From JABCYV01 sp963729325 (GTDB lineage: Bacteria > Acidobacteriota > Terriglobia > Terriglobales > Acidobacteriaceae), in assembly GCA_963729325.1 (NCBI GenBank), contig CAVSNS010000007.1, positions 124,001 through 188,000 of the forward strand: a stretch of DNA of 64,000 bases. Direction: 5' to 3'. A program made the translations under genes and the position numbers. Positions within the stretch are counted from its first letter, which is position 1; every line of letters starts with the position of its first letter. The notes under the pieces were generated by a model, which ran no database searches, was not told the DNA's origin, and saw only the letters and a program-made list of their open reading frames with translations. Of this stretch, positions 37,337 to 46,077 are shown piece by piece.

Positions 37337-38107
37337 CTAAATCGACTTTACTGGAATCAGCGTCAAATCCTCCACCAGCCCCACTTCCTTCTGCAGGAAT
37401 GGCTCGGCGTAAGTGACGCCTCCCAACATGCCATAGAAGCGCGCCATCGACTCGATGCGCGCGCGAATTTCGGCTTGGGCAGGGAAGAGGTCCTTGCCCG
37501 CTTCCTGATCGCTGAATTGCGATTTGTACGCCATCAGCGCTTGAAAACGGGTTTCGAATTGATCGGTAATGTCCACTACAAAGCTCGGCCGGACATCGTA
37601 GTAGAGCGTGGCGTAGAGAATCTTGAATGGCCGGTGCGGGCCGGTTCCGCTCTTAATTGCCTCGCTGAAAGAGGAGTGCTGAACGCTGAGCGCTTGGTTC
37701 ACATTCAGCTTCGCTAATCCTGCAAGAAAGCACGCTTCATACCCCAGCGTTGACGCCTTGTAGTGATCCGGATGCCGCCCTTTCCAGTAGGGAAGTATCA
37801 CCACTCGCGGCCGCTGTTCGCGAATCACGCTGGCGACCTTGAGCCGGTTGTCCCAGGTATTCTCGACCCGGCCGTCGGGAATGTCGAGGGCGTGCCGCCA
37901 GGAAACACACAGAATCTTCGCAGCCTCCTCCGCCTCCTGCGCGCGCTCTTCGGCGGTACCTCGCGTCCCCATCTCGCCCTGGGTCAGATCAAGAATCCCA
38001 GTGCGATGGCCGCGCTGCGCCATTTTCAGCAGCGTCCCGCCGCAGGTCTGCTCCACATCGTCACGATGAGCGGCGATAGCGAGAATGTCGAGCGGAGGGG
38101 TGGACAT
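37337..38107 (-). CDS. bshB1: PIG-L deacetylase, bacillithiol-biosynthesis BshB1-like
   Basis: About 256 residues from ATG 38107 (MSTPPLDILAIAAHRDD); the frame extends further upstream without family likeness. Zinc-binding motif AHRDDVE (residues 13-19) has Arg where most relatives have Pro (AHPDD). The rest fits BshB1: CGGTLLKMAQRGHRTGILDL, GEMGTRGTAEERAQEA, LDIPDGRV and YWKGRHPDHY. BshB1 deacetylates GlcNAc-malate in bacillithiol synthesis; bshA and bshC are not in the window. Confidence 0.85.
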   Translation of the reverse strand: MSTPPLDILAIAAHRDDVEQTCGGTLLKMAQRGHRTGILDLTQGEMGTRGTAEERAQEAEEAAKILCVSWRHALDIPDGRVENTWDNRLKVASVIREQRPRVVILPYWKGRHPDHYKASTLGYEACFLAGLAKLNVNQALSVQHSSFSEAIKSGTGPHRPFKILYATLYYDVRPSFVVDITDQFETRFQALMAYKSQFSDQEAGKDLFPAQAEIRARIESMARFYGMLGGVTYAEPFLQKEVGLVEDLTLIPVKSI

Positions 38108-38289
38108 GTGGGTCTGTAGATTGATGGAGAGAATACCGCCATGCTCTGAGTGTGGCAGGCGGGGTCCGAGCCACAAGGGATTGAGAGACGAATCCTGGCG
38201 ACGCATCTTAAGCTGCGCAAAACTTCCCAAACAGCGCATAGACAAACCATCCAGGGAAGCTGCGCCTCGAGGAACTCATCATGCCGGAA

Positions 38290-39563
38290 TCCGTGGTACA
38301 GAAGTTCAGGCGAATCGCTTAGGGGCGAAGCAATTAGCCATGGCGAGCAGGGCTATACGCTGTACGAGCTGTTCAGAGCGAAAAGATCGACCGCGGCCAG
38401 CCCTCATTGCACGCTGTGCCGGAGCGGCTGATGTCATCGCCTGCGTCCGTTTCGCGCGCGAGCACGATCTTCTTCTTGCGGTTCGTGGCGGGGGACACAG
38501 CGTTGCCGGGAAGTCGGTTTGTGAAGGCGGTCTCATGGTCGATCTCTCGGCATGAAGGGCGTACGAGTGAATCCCACCCGGCGAACCGTGCGTGCTGAAA
38601 CCGGTCTAAAGCTGGGAGAATTCGACCGCGAGACGCAAGCCTTTGGCCTTGCCACGACGCTGGGCTTGGTCTCAGCCACCGGTATCGCGGGCCTGACGCT
38701 GGGCGGCGGCTGGGGCAACTTGCAGGCCAAGTATGGACTCCCTGTTCGACAACGTATCAGTGCGGATGTGTCACTGCTGACGGGATCACGGCGGTGCTGC
38801 CGAAACCATCTCTTTGGCATACGCGGCGGCAGTCGCGATTCGAACGTGCTTCGTCAGTAGTCTCCACGAAGTCGATCCCGGTAGCTGGCCGCCTGCTATC
38901 CAGCGGAAAGGTGAAGGTGGTATTGACCTTGTGGCGGGATCCCACGGATATCCCGACGAACTGGTCACGCAGGGCGGTTCTTTCAATCTTCCGGACGGCG
39001 TCCCCGTATTTGCCATTGCTGCATGATACTGTGGGTCAGGTTTCGGAGGGCGAAAAGGTGTTGAAGCCCTTGCGGACCTTTGGTCTCCACCTCGCCGACA
39101 ACTTTGGCGCTATGAGTTATCTACAATTGCAGAGCATGTTTGACCCCTTCTTCCCGCCGGGGCGCCTCACATATGTGAGAATCAACTTCATGTGCAATGG
39201 CCGACGAAACCATGGTCGCTTCGTTCAGTACGCAGGCAAGAGTCCCTCCCCATACACGTTTGCGCCATTCGTCGAACACTGGCACGGAGCGACCACCCGC
39301 GTCGCGCCAACGGATACTGCCTTTCCTCATCGGCAGTACTCGTATAACTTCATTGCTTGTCGAGCTGGGTGCGCCCGGAAGCAGAACGGAAATATGGTCA
39401 CGCGAATGTTGGTGAACGAGCGCAGCCATTGTTCGCGGCTCGATGGAAACTAGTCGCCGATGGGTGATGTGTCGAACGCGTAGCCTACGGACCGAACTAT
39501 GACCGCCTGGTAGCTTGAATGAACAATACGACAGACAAACTTCTGCCGCTTGAACCACTACCA
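38290..39563 (+). pseudogene. Broken FAD-linked oxidase (BBE-type)
   Basis: Pieces of one FAD-binding oxidoreductase with a berberine-bridge-enzyme C-terminus appear in order but in changing frames. The FAD-binding part reads ALIARCAGAADVIACVRFAR and AVRGGGHSVAGKSVCEGGL. After a frame change come FDRETQAFGLATTLG and GIAGLTLGGGWGNLQAKYG. A scrambled centre around 38770-38870 follows, then SEGEKVLKPLRTFG and SMFDPFFPPGRLTYV. The C-terminal end is RVAYGPNYDRLVA at about 39477, with RLNH-like remnants to about 39563. Frame changes are denser than elsewhere and the middle appears shortened, so I call it a pseudogene, though sequencing error contributes. Confidence 0.7.
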
Positions 39564-40109
39564 AGTGCAGGCGTTCCAACGCGGAATCGGCCTAGCACTC
39601 CTCCGTGGTCCAGACATGCGACAAAGAAGCCAGGAAACAGCTTGAGAGGCTGAAGGATGGACTAAAGCCCAGACAGACACCATTAGAGCGACGGCCAGAA
39701 CAATATTCAGCAAAAGCAATCTGACCATCGTTTGGGATGTAGCTTGGTTTGGTGTCGCAATCTGGAGGTCTCATCGCTCGACTCCCCGAGACTAGTCCAG
39801 TTCGACGCAGGGACGTGCCGTGAAAAACCGGTCACAGAACTCGGCGGCCTCGGTACGGGATATACAATTAGGGACATGGTTCTTGCAATTATCGAGCGCA
39901 AAAGAATGCCATCCCTTCCTTCAACGCATGTTTAGGACATTACCCAAAGTTTAATGTCATCCTTCGCAGTACATTGGACCGTAAAATCGCGTCCACCGGG
40001 GAAATGGAAGGAGAAGGATCATCGCCCTTTATCGGTCAGTCACCAGCACGAGCGGAGTCCTCCCAATACATAGATGTGGGCACCTCCTCAATTATCAGCC
40101 TGCAACGTG
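39564..40109. other. Gap of about 550 bp without a recognisable gene
   Basis: Only short frames occur, none with family-like sequence. It lies between two broken oxidoreductase genes and is probably decayed or very error-rich. No tRNA, IS end or strong terminator is visible. Confidence 0.5.
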
Positions 40110-40975
40110 CGCAAGCACGGAGTCAGCATCCAGGGTGAAGCCGTCGTGCGCGGCGAGCACATGCTGTACATGATCGTCGAATCGAGCGATGAAGCCCAGG
40201 TACGCGAATTCATGCAGCCCTTCTCAATGGCGGGCAGCGTCGATGTCTACCCGGCCGCTACCTGTGCGGGAGTCGTGGCCAGCGGTGGCTGTGGAGCTGC
40301 CATGCCGGCGGTGGATGATGTCGTGCCCGCCCTGGATCCCGAGGAAGCCTGCCAGCAAGCAATCGACGGAGGGTTGGTGGTCCACCGCGCTCATCCACTT
40401 AATTGCGAGACGTCCATTCCGTTGATCGGAGGCGGTTATGCCGAACTCCCGCTTCTCGTGCGTAACCACTTCCAGATCCCGAGACTTGATCAGTCAAGCT
40501 GGCGGCTCGAAGTGCGCGGCCTTGTCGAACGCCCGCTAAGCCTGACTTGGCGCGACCTTGGCAAAATGCCGTCGCAGACTCGCTTCGTTACCCTGGAGTG
40601 CGCAGGAAACGGCCGCTCTATGCTCAACCCGAAAGTGAATGGGGAGCCGTGGGACTTAGGAGCTGTGAGCACTGCCGAGTGGACTGGCGTGCCGCTGCTC
40701 GAGGTGCTTGACCGGGCAGGCGTTAAAGCAGGCGCCCGAGAGGTGCTGTTTCGTGGCGCTGATAGTGGGAGCGTGGCACGAGGAGGAGCCCATTCGCTTC
40801 GAGCGCAGCCTGAGCATGGAGGACGCTGCGTGAGTCCGAGACGCTGCTTGCCTATGCCATGAACGGGGAGCCGCTTCCGATCTCGCATGGCTATCCGCTG
40901 CGGGTCATCGTTCCCAGTTGGTATGCTGTGGCGTCGGTTAAGTGGCTCACCGAGATGGTGCTGAGTGACCGTTCA
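40110..40975 (+). pseudogene. Sulfite-oxidase-like molybdopterin oxidoreductase, truncated and frameshifted
   Basis: The N-terminal part (VRGEHMLYMIVESSDEAQV, VVASGGCG) matches a leader found on some homologues. The molybdopterin domain follows: LLVRNHFQIPRLD, WRLEVRGLVERPL, and the Mo-ligand cysteine in VTLECAGNGRSML, then DLGAVSTAEWTGVPLLEVL. Two one-base insertions (near 40775 and 40830) break it; fixing them gives HEEEPIRFERSLSMED and LLAYAMNGEPLPISHGYP. Family likeness ends at ASVKWLTEMVLSD (about 40970), exactly where the opposite-strand prenyl synthase ends. The C-terminal dimerisation domain (roughly 130 residues) is absent, so the gene is truncated and probably dead. Confidence 0.78.
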
Positions 40976-40995
40976 GCACCAAAGAGAGGCGCGAC

Positions 40996-41876
40996 CTACT
41001 TCTTTCGTTCCACCAGAAAGCGGGCGAGACCTTTCAGCGTCGTGCCCGGGAGCCGAAACCTTCCAGCGCCGCACAAGCCGCTTCCGCGAGTGCGTCTGCT
41101 TTTTTCAGCGATTCTTCCATGCCGAACAGCGCCGGGTATGTTGCCTTCTCTGCTGCTGTGTCTTTGCCTGCGGTTTTACCTAACTGCTCGGAGGTCTGGG
41201 TTACGTCCAGCACATCATCCACGATCTGAAACGCCAGCCCAATGGATTGTCCAAACGCCCGCAGGTTGGCGACCGCGCCGTCATCTGCCCCGGCAAACAA
41301 TCCCCCACTGACCACGCTGGCGGTAATCAGCGCGGCAGTCTTCGAACGATGAATATATTCCAGCATTTTGAGATCGGGCTTGCTGTGCTCAGCTTCTAAA
41401 TCCACGACCTGGCCGCCGATCATGCCGTCCACCGTGCCCGTCCCACGTGCGATCTCCTCGACGATGCGCACTCGCGCTTCCGCAGGACAACGCAAGCGCG
41501 CCAGGGTTTCGTATGCCTGCGTCTGCAGCGCGTCCCCCGCGAGAATGGCGATGGCTTCCCCGAAGACTTTGTGGCAGGTGGGCCGTCCGCGTCGCAGGTC
41601 GTCGTTGTCCAGTGCTGGCAGGTCGTCGTGAATCAAGGAATAAGTGTGCAGCATTTCCAGCGCGGCGCCCAGGTCTTCGATGCCAGCGGGAAGGGAGCCA
41701 GCGACCATGCGGCCGGCTTCCATGCACAGAATCGGTCGCAGCCGCTTGCCTCCGGCAAACACACTGTGGCGCATGGCTTGATGAATGGAAGCTGGATGCT
41801 GCGTGGCCGCCGGTAACAGCCGCTCCAGCGCCGCATCCGTGAGGATGCGGCCCTTCTCCAGAGTGTCGGTGAGCAT
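40996..41876 (-). CDS. ispA: Polyprenyl (farnesyl/geranylgeranyl) diphosphate synthase (one frameshift at the end)
   Basis: Condenses IPP with allylic diphosphates. ATG 41876 (MLTDTLEKGRIL) is chosen; upstream in-frame sequence is not family-like. The first Asp-rich motif is LIHDDLPALDNDDLRRG (Asp84, Asp85), preceded by GGKRLRPIL; the second is AFQIVDDVLDVT, followed by GKTAGKD. As read, the frame stops at 41034. Adding one base near 41037 extends it as LKGLARFLVERKK to TAG at 40996-40998, the usual IspA ending. The length and GKTAGKD fit the short-chain FPP/GGPP group. Confidence 0.92.
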
Positions 41877-41958
41877 GAAGGTCTGAGTATAACAATCTCC
41901 TAAACCGGAACTCACCGCGGTCGCTGGAATCGAGAGCCAACCTTCCCTACCAAAAGCA

Positions 41959-41990
41959 AAGGACGCCCACTTGGGCGTCCTTCTGGTTTT
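41959..41990 (-). terminator. Intrinsic terminator between the receiver-like gene and ispA
   Basis: AAGGACGCCCA (41959-41969) and TGGGCGTCCTT (41972-41982) form an 11-bp GC-rich dyad with T-rich flanks on both strands (TTTGCTTTT on the minus strand). It lies 9 bp beyond the stop of the minus-strand receiver-like gene and may separate its transcript from ispA. Confidence 0.8.
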
Positions 41991-41999
41991 AGTCCGCAA

Positions 42000-42371
42000 T
42001 TACGCTGCTAAGGATTGTGATCGCGACGCGCTGCGCATCACCGCCGTGAGAATGCCCCGGGTATCCTGTGAAGGGCAAATGTCGGCCGCGCCAGCGTTCA
42101 GCGCTGCCGTCCACATCTCTTCGTCAGCCAGGCGGTGAGTGCAGACAATGGAGACTCCGGGAAATTCGTGGGCTAGCCGTCCCACCTCGGAGATGGAGGC
42201 GATCTCCATGTCGAGAATTGCGACCTCGGCATGATGTTTCGCGATGTTTGTCCGAAATTCGTCCAGGGACCGCGTAGCCCGCACCGAATGGAACGAATTG
42301 CGCAAGGAAGCGGCCAGGCATTGCACAAGCCCTGGATCGCTTTGTAAGAGAACAACACTGGAAGACTGCAT
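42000..42371 (-). CDS. Stand-alone receiver-like protein, atypical
   Basis: 123 residues with a response-regulator-like alternating fold: VVLLQSDPGLVQCLAASL, VAILDMEIASISEVGRLA (possible phospho-Asp), VSIVCTHRLADEEMW and ALNAGAADICPSQDT. The usual acidic pair is reduced to one Asp and the conserved Lys-Pro near the end is missing, so normal phosphorylation is doubtful. There is no output domain. It sits between xseB and ispA on the same strand and is followed by a terminator. Function is unknown. Confidence 0.75.
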   Translation of the reverse strand: MQSSSVVLLQSDPGLVQCLAASLRNSFHSVRATRSLDEFRTNIAKHHAEVAILDMEIASISEVGRLAHEFPGVSIVCTHRLADEEMWTAALNAGAADICPSQDTRGILTAVMRSASRSQSLAA

Positions 42372-42484
42372 ACTTCCCTCTGAGTTTCACCGTCGTCAAC
42401 GGCACGACTCGCTGCCACAGTTTCCATTAGAACGGACACCGCAGCAGACATTAAACATTTACGAGCGACGACGAAGGCCCGCGC

Positions 42485-42730
42485 CTACCTTCGGCTCGGC
42501 GCCTTTTCAGTCAGAGACTCGAACGGTTCAGCCTGGAGCTTGCCATTTTGCTTCAGCAGAATTTCCACTTTGCCTTCCGCTTCTTCCAACTCTTTGCGGC
42601 AGGCCGCGGAAAGCTGCATTCCCTCCTCGAAAAGCGTCAGAGATTTTTCCAGGGGCACTTCCCCTTTCTCCAGTTCATGCACAATCTTCTCCAGACGCTG
42701 GAGGCATTCTTCAAATTTGGGCAACTGCAA
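42485..42730 (-). CDS. xseB: Exodeoxyribonuclease VII small subunit
   Basis: 81 residues, usual length. The family core is FEECLQRLEKIVHELEKGEVPLEKSLTLFEEGMQL, recognisable from FEECLQRLEKIV and SLTLFEEGMQL, followed by a coiled coil (CRKELEEAEGKVEILL). It helps the XseA subunit degrade single-stranded DNA; xseA is not in the window. As in many bacteria it lies near ispA on the same strand. Confidence 0.93.
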   Translation of the reverse strand: MQLPKFEECLQRLEKIVHELEKGEVPLEKSLTLFEEGMQLSAACRKELEEAEGKVEILLKQNGKLQAEPFESLTEKAPSRR

Positions 42731-42811
42731 GCTCCTGCGCTTATTTTAGTCCACTTGGGACAACTGTGCGTCAAGAGAAAAAAACTTTACGAGGTGAGAT
42801 CTTGCGCGTTC

Positions 42812-44669
42812 CTAAACGGTCGCCCGCGAAGTACCCAGAGCCTCCAGCACATCCACGGCCGAGGTGTAGCGCCCCTGGGGTGCGCTGATCTGGGCTCCCT
42901 GCACCATTTGGCGAACCGCTATCAGCATTTCGCGAGCGATGAGGATTCCCTCCTCGCGCGCGGCTTGCGGGGTCTTGGCCCGGGCCATGCGCTCCAGAAT
43001 CGCATCGGGCACCGAGACCCGAAGTTCGTTCTTCATGAACTCGGCATTCCGGACGCTCACCAGCGGCCAGATTCCAGCAACCACAGGAATCCGGCAATGC
43101 TCGATGCGCCGCAGGAAGGTTTCCAGCAGAGAAAGATCAAAGACGGGTTGAGTCACCGCGTACTCCCCTCCCGCTTCCACCTTATATTCGAAGCGCCGAA
43201 TCTCCTCATCCAAGTCGCTCAGCCCAGGATTGGCGCCTACGCCGATCACGAACGCGGTGCCGGCGCCGATCGGGTTGCCGCCAATGTCGAGCCCCCGGTT
43301 GAGGTTGTGTACGATATTCACCAACCCGATGGCATCGACGTCAAATACTGCCGTGGCGTCCGGATAGTTGCCCATTTTGGGAGGATCGCCGGTGATGCAG
43401 ATCAGGTTGCGAATACCGGTCGCCGCCGCTCCCAGCAGATCCGACTGAATACACAGCACGTTACGGTCCCGGCAGGTATAGTGCAGGATCGCCTCAATGC
43501 CAACCTCCCGCTGGACCAGCAGTGATAGAGCCTGGTTGCTCATGCGGGCCGAGGCCCGTGGGCTGTCAGGAATGTTGATGCCGTCTACGCCCACCGACTT
43601 CAGGAAACGAGCCCCTTCCAGCTCTTTGTGAATGTCTGTTCCCTTGGGGGGAACAATCTCGACCATGGTCACAAACTCACCGGCTGCCAGCTTGGCACCC
43701 AAACCGGAACGGCTCTCGAGCGGCAGAGCAGGAGTGGCGGCGGGTGTGACTTGGCCGGTTACTTTTGTCGAGGATCACCTTCGAGCGGGCGTCTCCTACC
43801 CTTAGGGCGGACTTCATTACCCGGATATGCTCGGGAGTGGTCCCGCAGCATCCGCCCACCAATCGCACGCCCGCGGCGATGAACTTGCGGGCATAGCTGG
43901 CCATGTATTCCGGTGAACAAAGATAGATGTTTCGGCCTTCGACCGACCGCGGGATACCGGCGTTGGGCTGCGCGGATAAGGGAAGGGAACTGACGGCGCG
44001 CACACGCTCGATCGCGTCCAGCATATCCACCGGACCAACGCTGCAATTGCAGCCGATCACGTCCGCGCCCCATTCGGCCAGCCGGGGAGCAAAAGTCTCC
44101 GGAGTCGAACCGTCGAGACAGTTTCCGTCCTCATCGATGGTGACCTGCGCCACCACTGGAATCTTGGGATCTACATCCCGAGCAGCCAGGAGCGCCTGGT
44201 GCAGCTCCTCAAGGTAACCAAACGTCTCCAGCATCACCAGGTCTATCCCACCTTCAACCAGGGCGGCGATCTGTTCGCGGAAGGCAGCGCGGGCTTCTTC
44301 AAACGAAGTCTTGCCCAGGGGTTCGATCCGAATCCCTAAGGGACCGACCGACCCGGCCACCCAAACGTCAAAACTCTTGGCGGCTTCCCGTGCCAGCCGG
44401 GCACCGGCAAAATTGATGGCATGCACCTTGTCGGCTAGGCTGTGGCGGGCGAGTCTGAAAGAGCTTCCCCCGAAAGTATTGGTTTCAATGATCTCCGCAC
44501 CCGCCTGCAAATACTCATGATGGACACCGCGAATCAGCTCGGGCTGGGAGACATTCAGCTCGTCGTAGCAGCGATTGATGAAAATCCCCTTGGCATACAG
44601 CAGCGTGCCCATAGCGCCATCGCAAAGCACCGGGGACTTATTGAGGCGAGCCAGTAAATCAGCAGCCAT
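42812..44669 (-). CDS. Bifunctional homocysteine S-methyltransferase / methylenetetrahydrofolate reductase (one frameshift)
   Basis: The N-terminal domain (residues 1-290) is a zinc homocysteine methyltransferase: LCDGAMGTLLYAKG, ETNTFGGSS and zinc ligands Cys207 (GCNCSVGP) with Cys274 and Cys275 (GGCCGTTP). The C-terminal domain is MTHFR: VTMVEIVPPKG, HYTCRDRN, ICITGDPPKMG and YAVTQPVFDLSLLETF. They are read in two frames. Removing one T from the TTTT at 43763-43766 (AAAA on the coding strand) joins ILDK to VTGQVTP, giving about 618 residues, the layout of B. subtilis YitJ. It makes methyl-THF and may methylate homocysteine. Confidence 0.9.
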
Positions 44670-44753
44670 AGTGTTTGAGAATACAAGATGAGGGCTGATT
44701 TTGCATCACTCTCGCGGACTGCGACGGAGCCGGAAATTGGTCGCAAGGGGCTC

Positions 44754-44762
44754 TGTTATAAT
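44754..44762 (+). promoter_or_regulatory. Extended -10 promoter element
   Basis: TGTTATAAT (44754-44762) is a TGn-TATAAT extended -10 box, 31 bp before the start of the propeller lipoprotein gene at 44794. No good -35 is seen at standard spacing, as is common with extended -10 promoters. Confidence 0.5.
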
Positions 44763-44793
44763 CCCAGCTTTTGCATCTAAATCTCCATCCTTC

Positions 44794-46066
44794 ATGCTCT
44801 TCGGAGTCCCGGGTTTGAACAGAACCTTGATTGCTATTGCCGTGCTCATAGCGAGTGGTGTGGCTATTGTTTCCTGTGGAAGTTCCTCCAAGCAAACGAG
44901 AACCAGCGGCCTGAGATTTCGTGCCTTTGTTTCGAATCCATTGCAGCCGACCGCGTTGGGTAGCGCGCCGGTTCTGAATATCGTGGACGCGACCCTGGAT
45001 CAGCTTTCTACGGCTACGGTTTCGCTGACCAATGACCCGGGCCTCATGGCACTGTTTCCATCAAAGCGCTTCACCTTGGTTTTCAGTCCCACGGACAACT
45101 CCATCGCCGAGATTGATAATGCTCAGGAAGCTGTGGCGTCGGGTACCACTGGCAGTAACTTGGGCCGCATTGTGCTCCCTGGGCCCACGGAAAGTATGCT
45201 GGTGGGCACGGACAACGGCACTGGGTACGTTGCCGTGCCCACCGCTCCGGTGACAGGACAGCCCCCAGGCGCGGTTGAAGTGCTGAACTTATCGACCGGC
45301 GGTATTACCGCCACCTTGCCCATCCCCAACGCCCGCTACATCGTCCAAAGCCACAATGGCAGCCGACTCCTGGCATTCGGCGATAATTCCGACATCGTTA
45401 CCGTCATCACTCCAAGTCTCGATCGGGACGGGTAACGAGCCCCGCACAGTTCGTATGTTGCGATGCAAACGCGCCCCTGCTTTCGATCATCCCGTATGGG
45501 GCGTTTTCAGCAGCGATGATTCGACCGCGTATATCCTAAATTGCGGCCCCGAATGCGGTGGAGTGCCCGGGAGCACTGCGAGCATAACCCCACTCGACAT
45601 GACTACCGACCTACTGCTCCCGGAACCCCGATTCCTGTTTCTGCCGCTACTATTGGCCTGCTCTAACGGCAATAGCTTGTACGTAGCCGGCACCCCATCC
45701 GGCAGCGCTTGCGGCAACTGCGGCACGCTGCAGGTGGTGGATGTTATTGCAGCCACTGCCGCGCCTCCGGTCAGGATCACCGATGGCTACCACTACCGCA
45801 TGGAACTGGGTGCCAATGGGCAACTCTTCGTTGGTGCGCGCACCTGCAGCAGCGCGTGTCTGTCGATCTTCAATACCGCTACCTCCAGCGTCGTGATTCC
45901 CTCGCAAAGCGGCGACGTGACCGGAATCCAACCGATCAGGAATCGGAACGTCGTGTACGTGTGTCAGAACGGAGGTTTGCTCATTTACGACACGACCACC
46001 GACATGTTGCAAACCACGCAGGTCACGATCCGCGGGCAGGCTGTGGACGTGAAATTGGTGGATTGA
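44794..46066 (+). CDS. Beta-propeller lipoprotein of unknown function (one frameshift)
   Basis: About 423 residues after repair. The N-terminal helix LIAIAVLIASGVAIVSCGSSS ends in a lipobox-like VSC|G, so it is probably a lipoprotein (the helix spans 44824-44886). Repeats such as SKRFTLVFSPTDNSIAEIDN, LPIPNARYIVQSHNGSRLLA and VWGVFSSDDSTAYILNCG suggest a YncE/quinoprotein-like propeller. At about 45420 the frame ends early; shifting one base gives SIGTGNEPRTVRML and continues to TGA 46064-46066. Starts at ATG 44794 or TTG 44815 are both possible. No catalytic motif seen. Confidence 0.75.
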
Positions 46067-46077
46067 GAGAAGCCAGC

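Noticed and set aside
39841..39935. Short frame with LAIIERKRMPSLPSTHV-like sequence in the gap between pseudogenes
   Set aside because: About 30 residues with no ribosome-binding site or family likeness; not distinguishable from chance.
42548..43525. 325-codon plus-strand frame across xseB and the MTHFR domain
   Set aside because: It covers two real minus-strand genes and the gap between them, with no start context or conserved motif.
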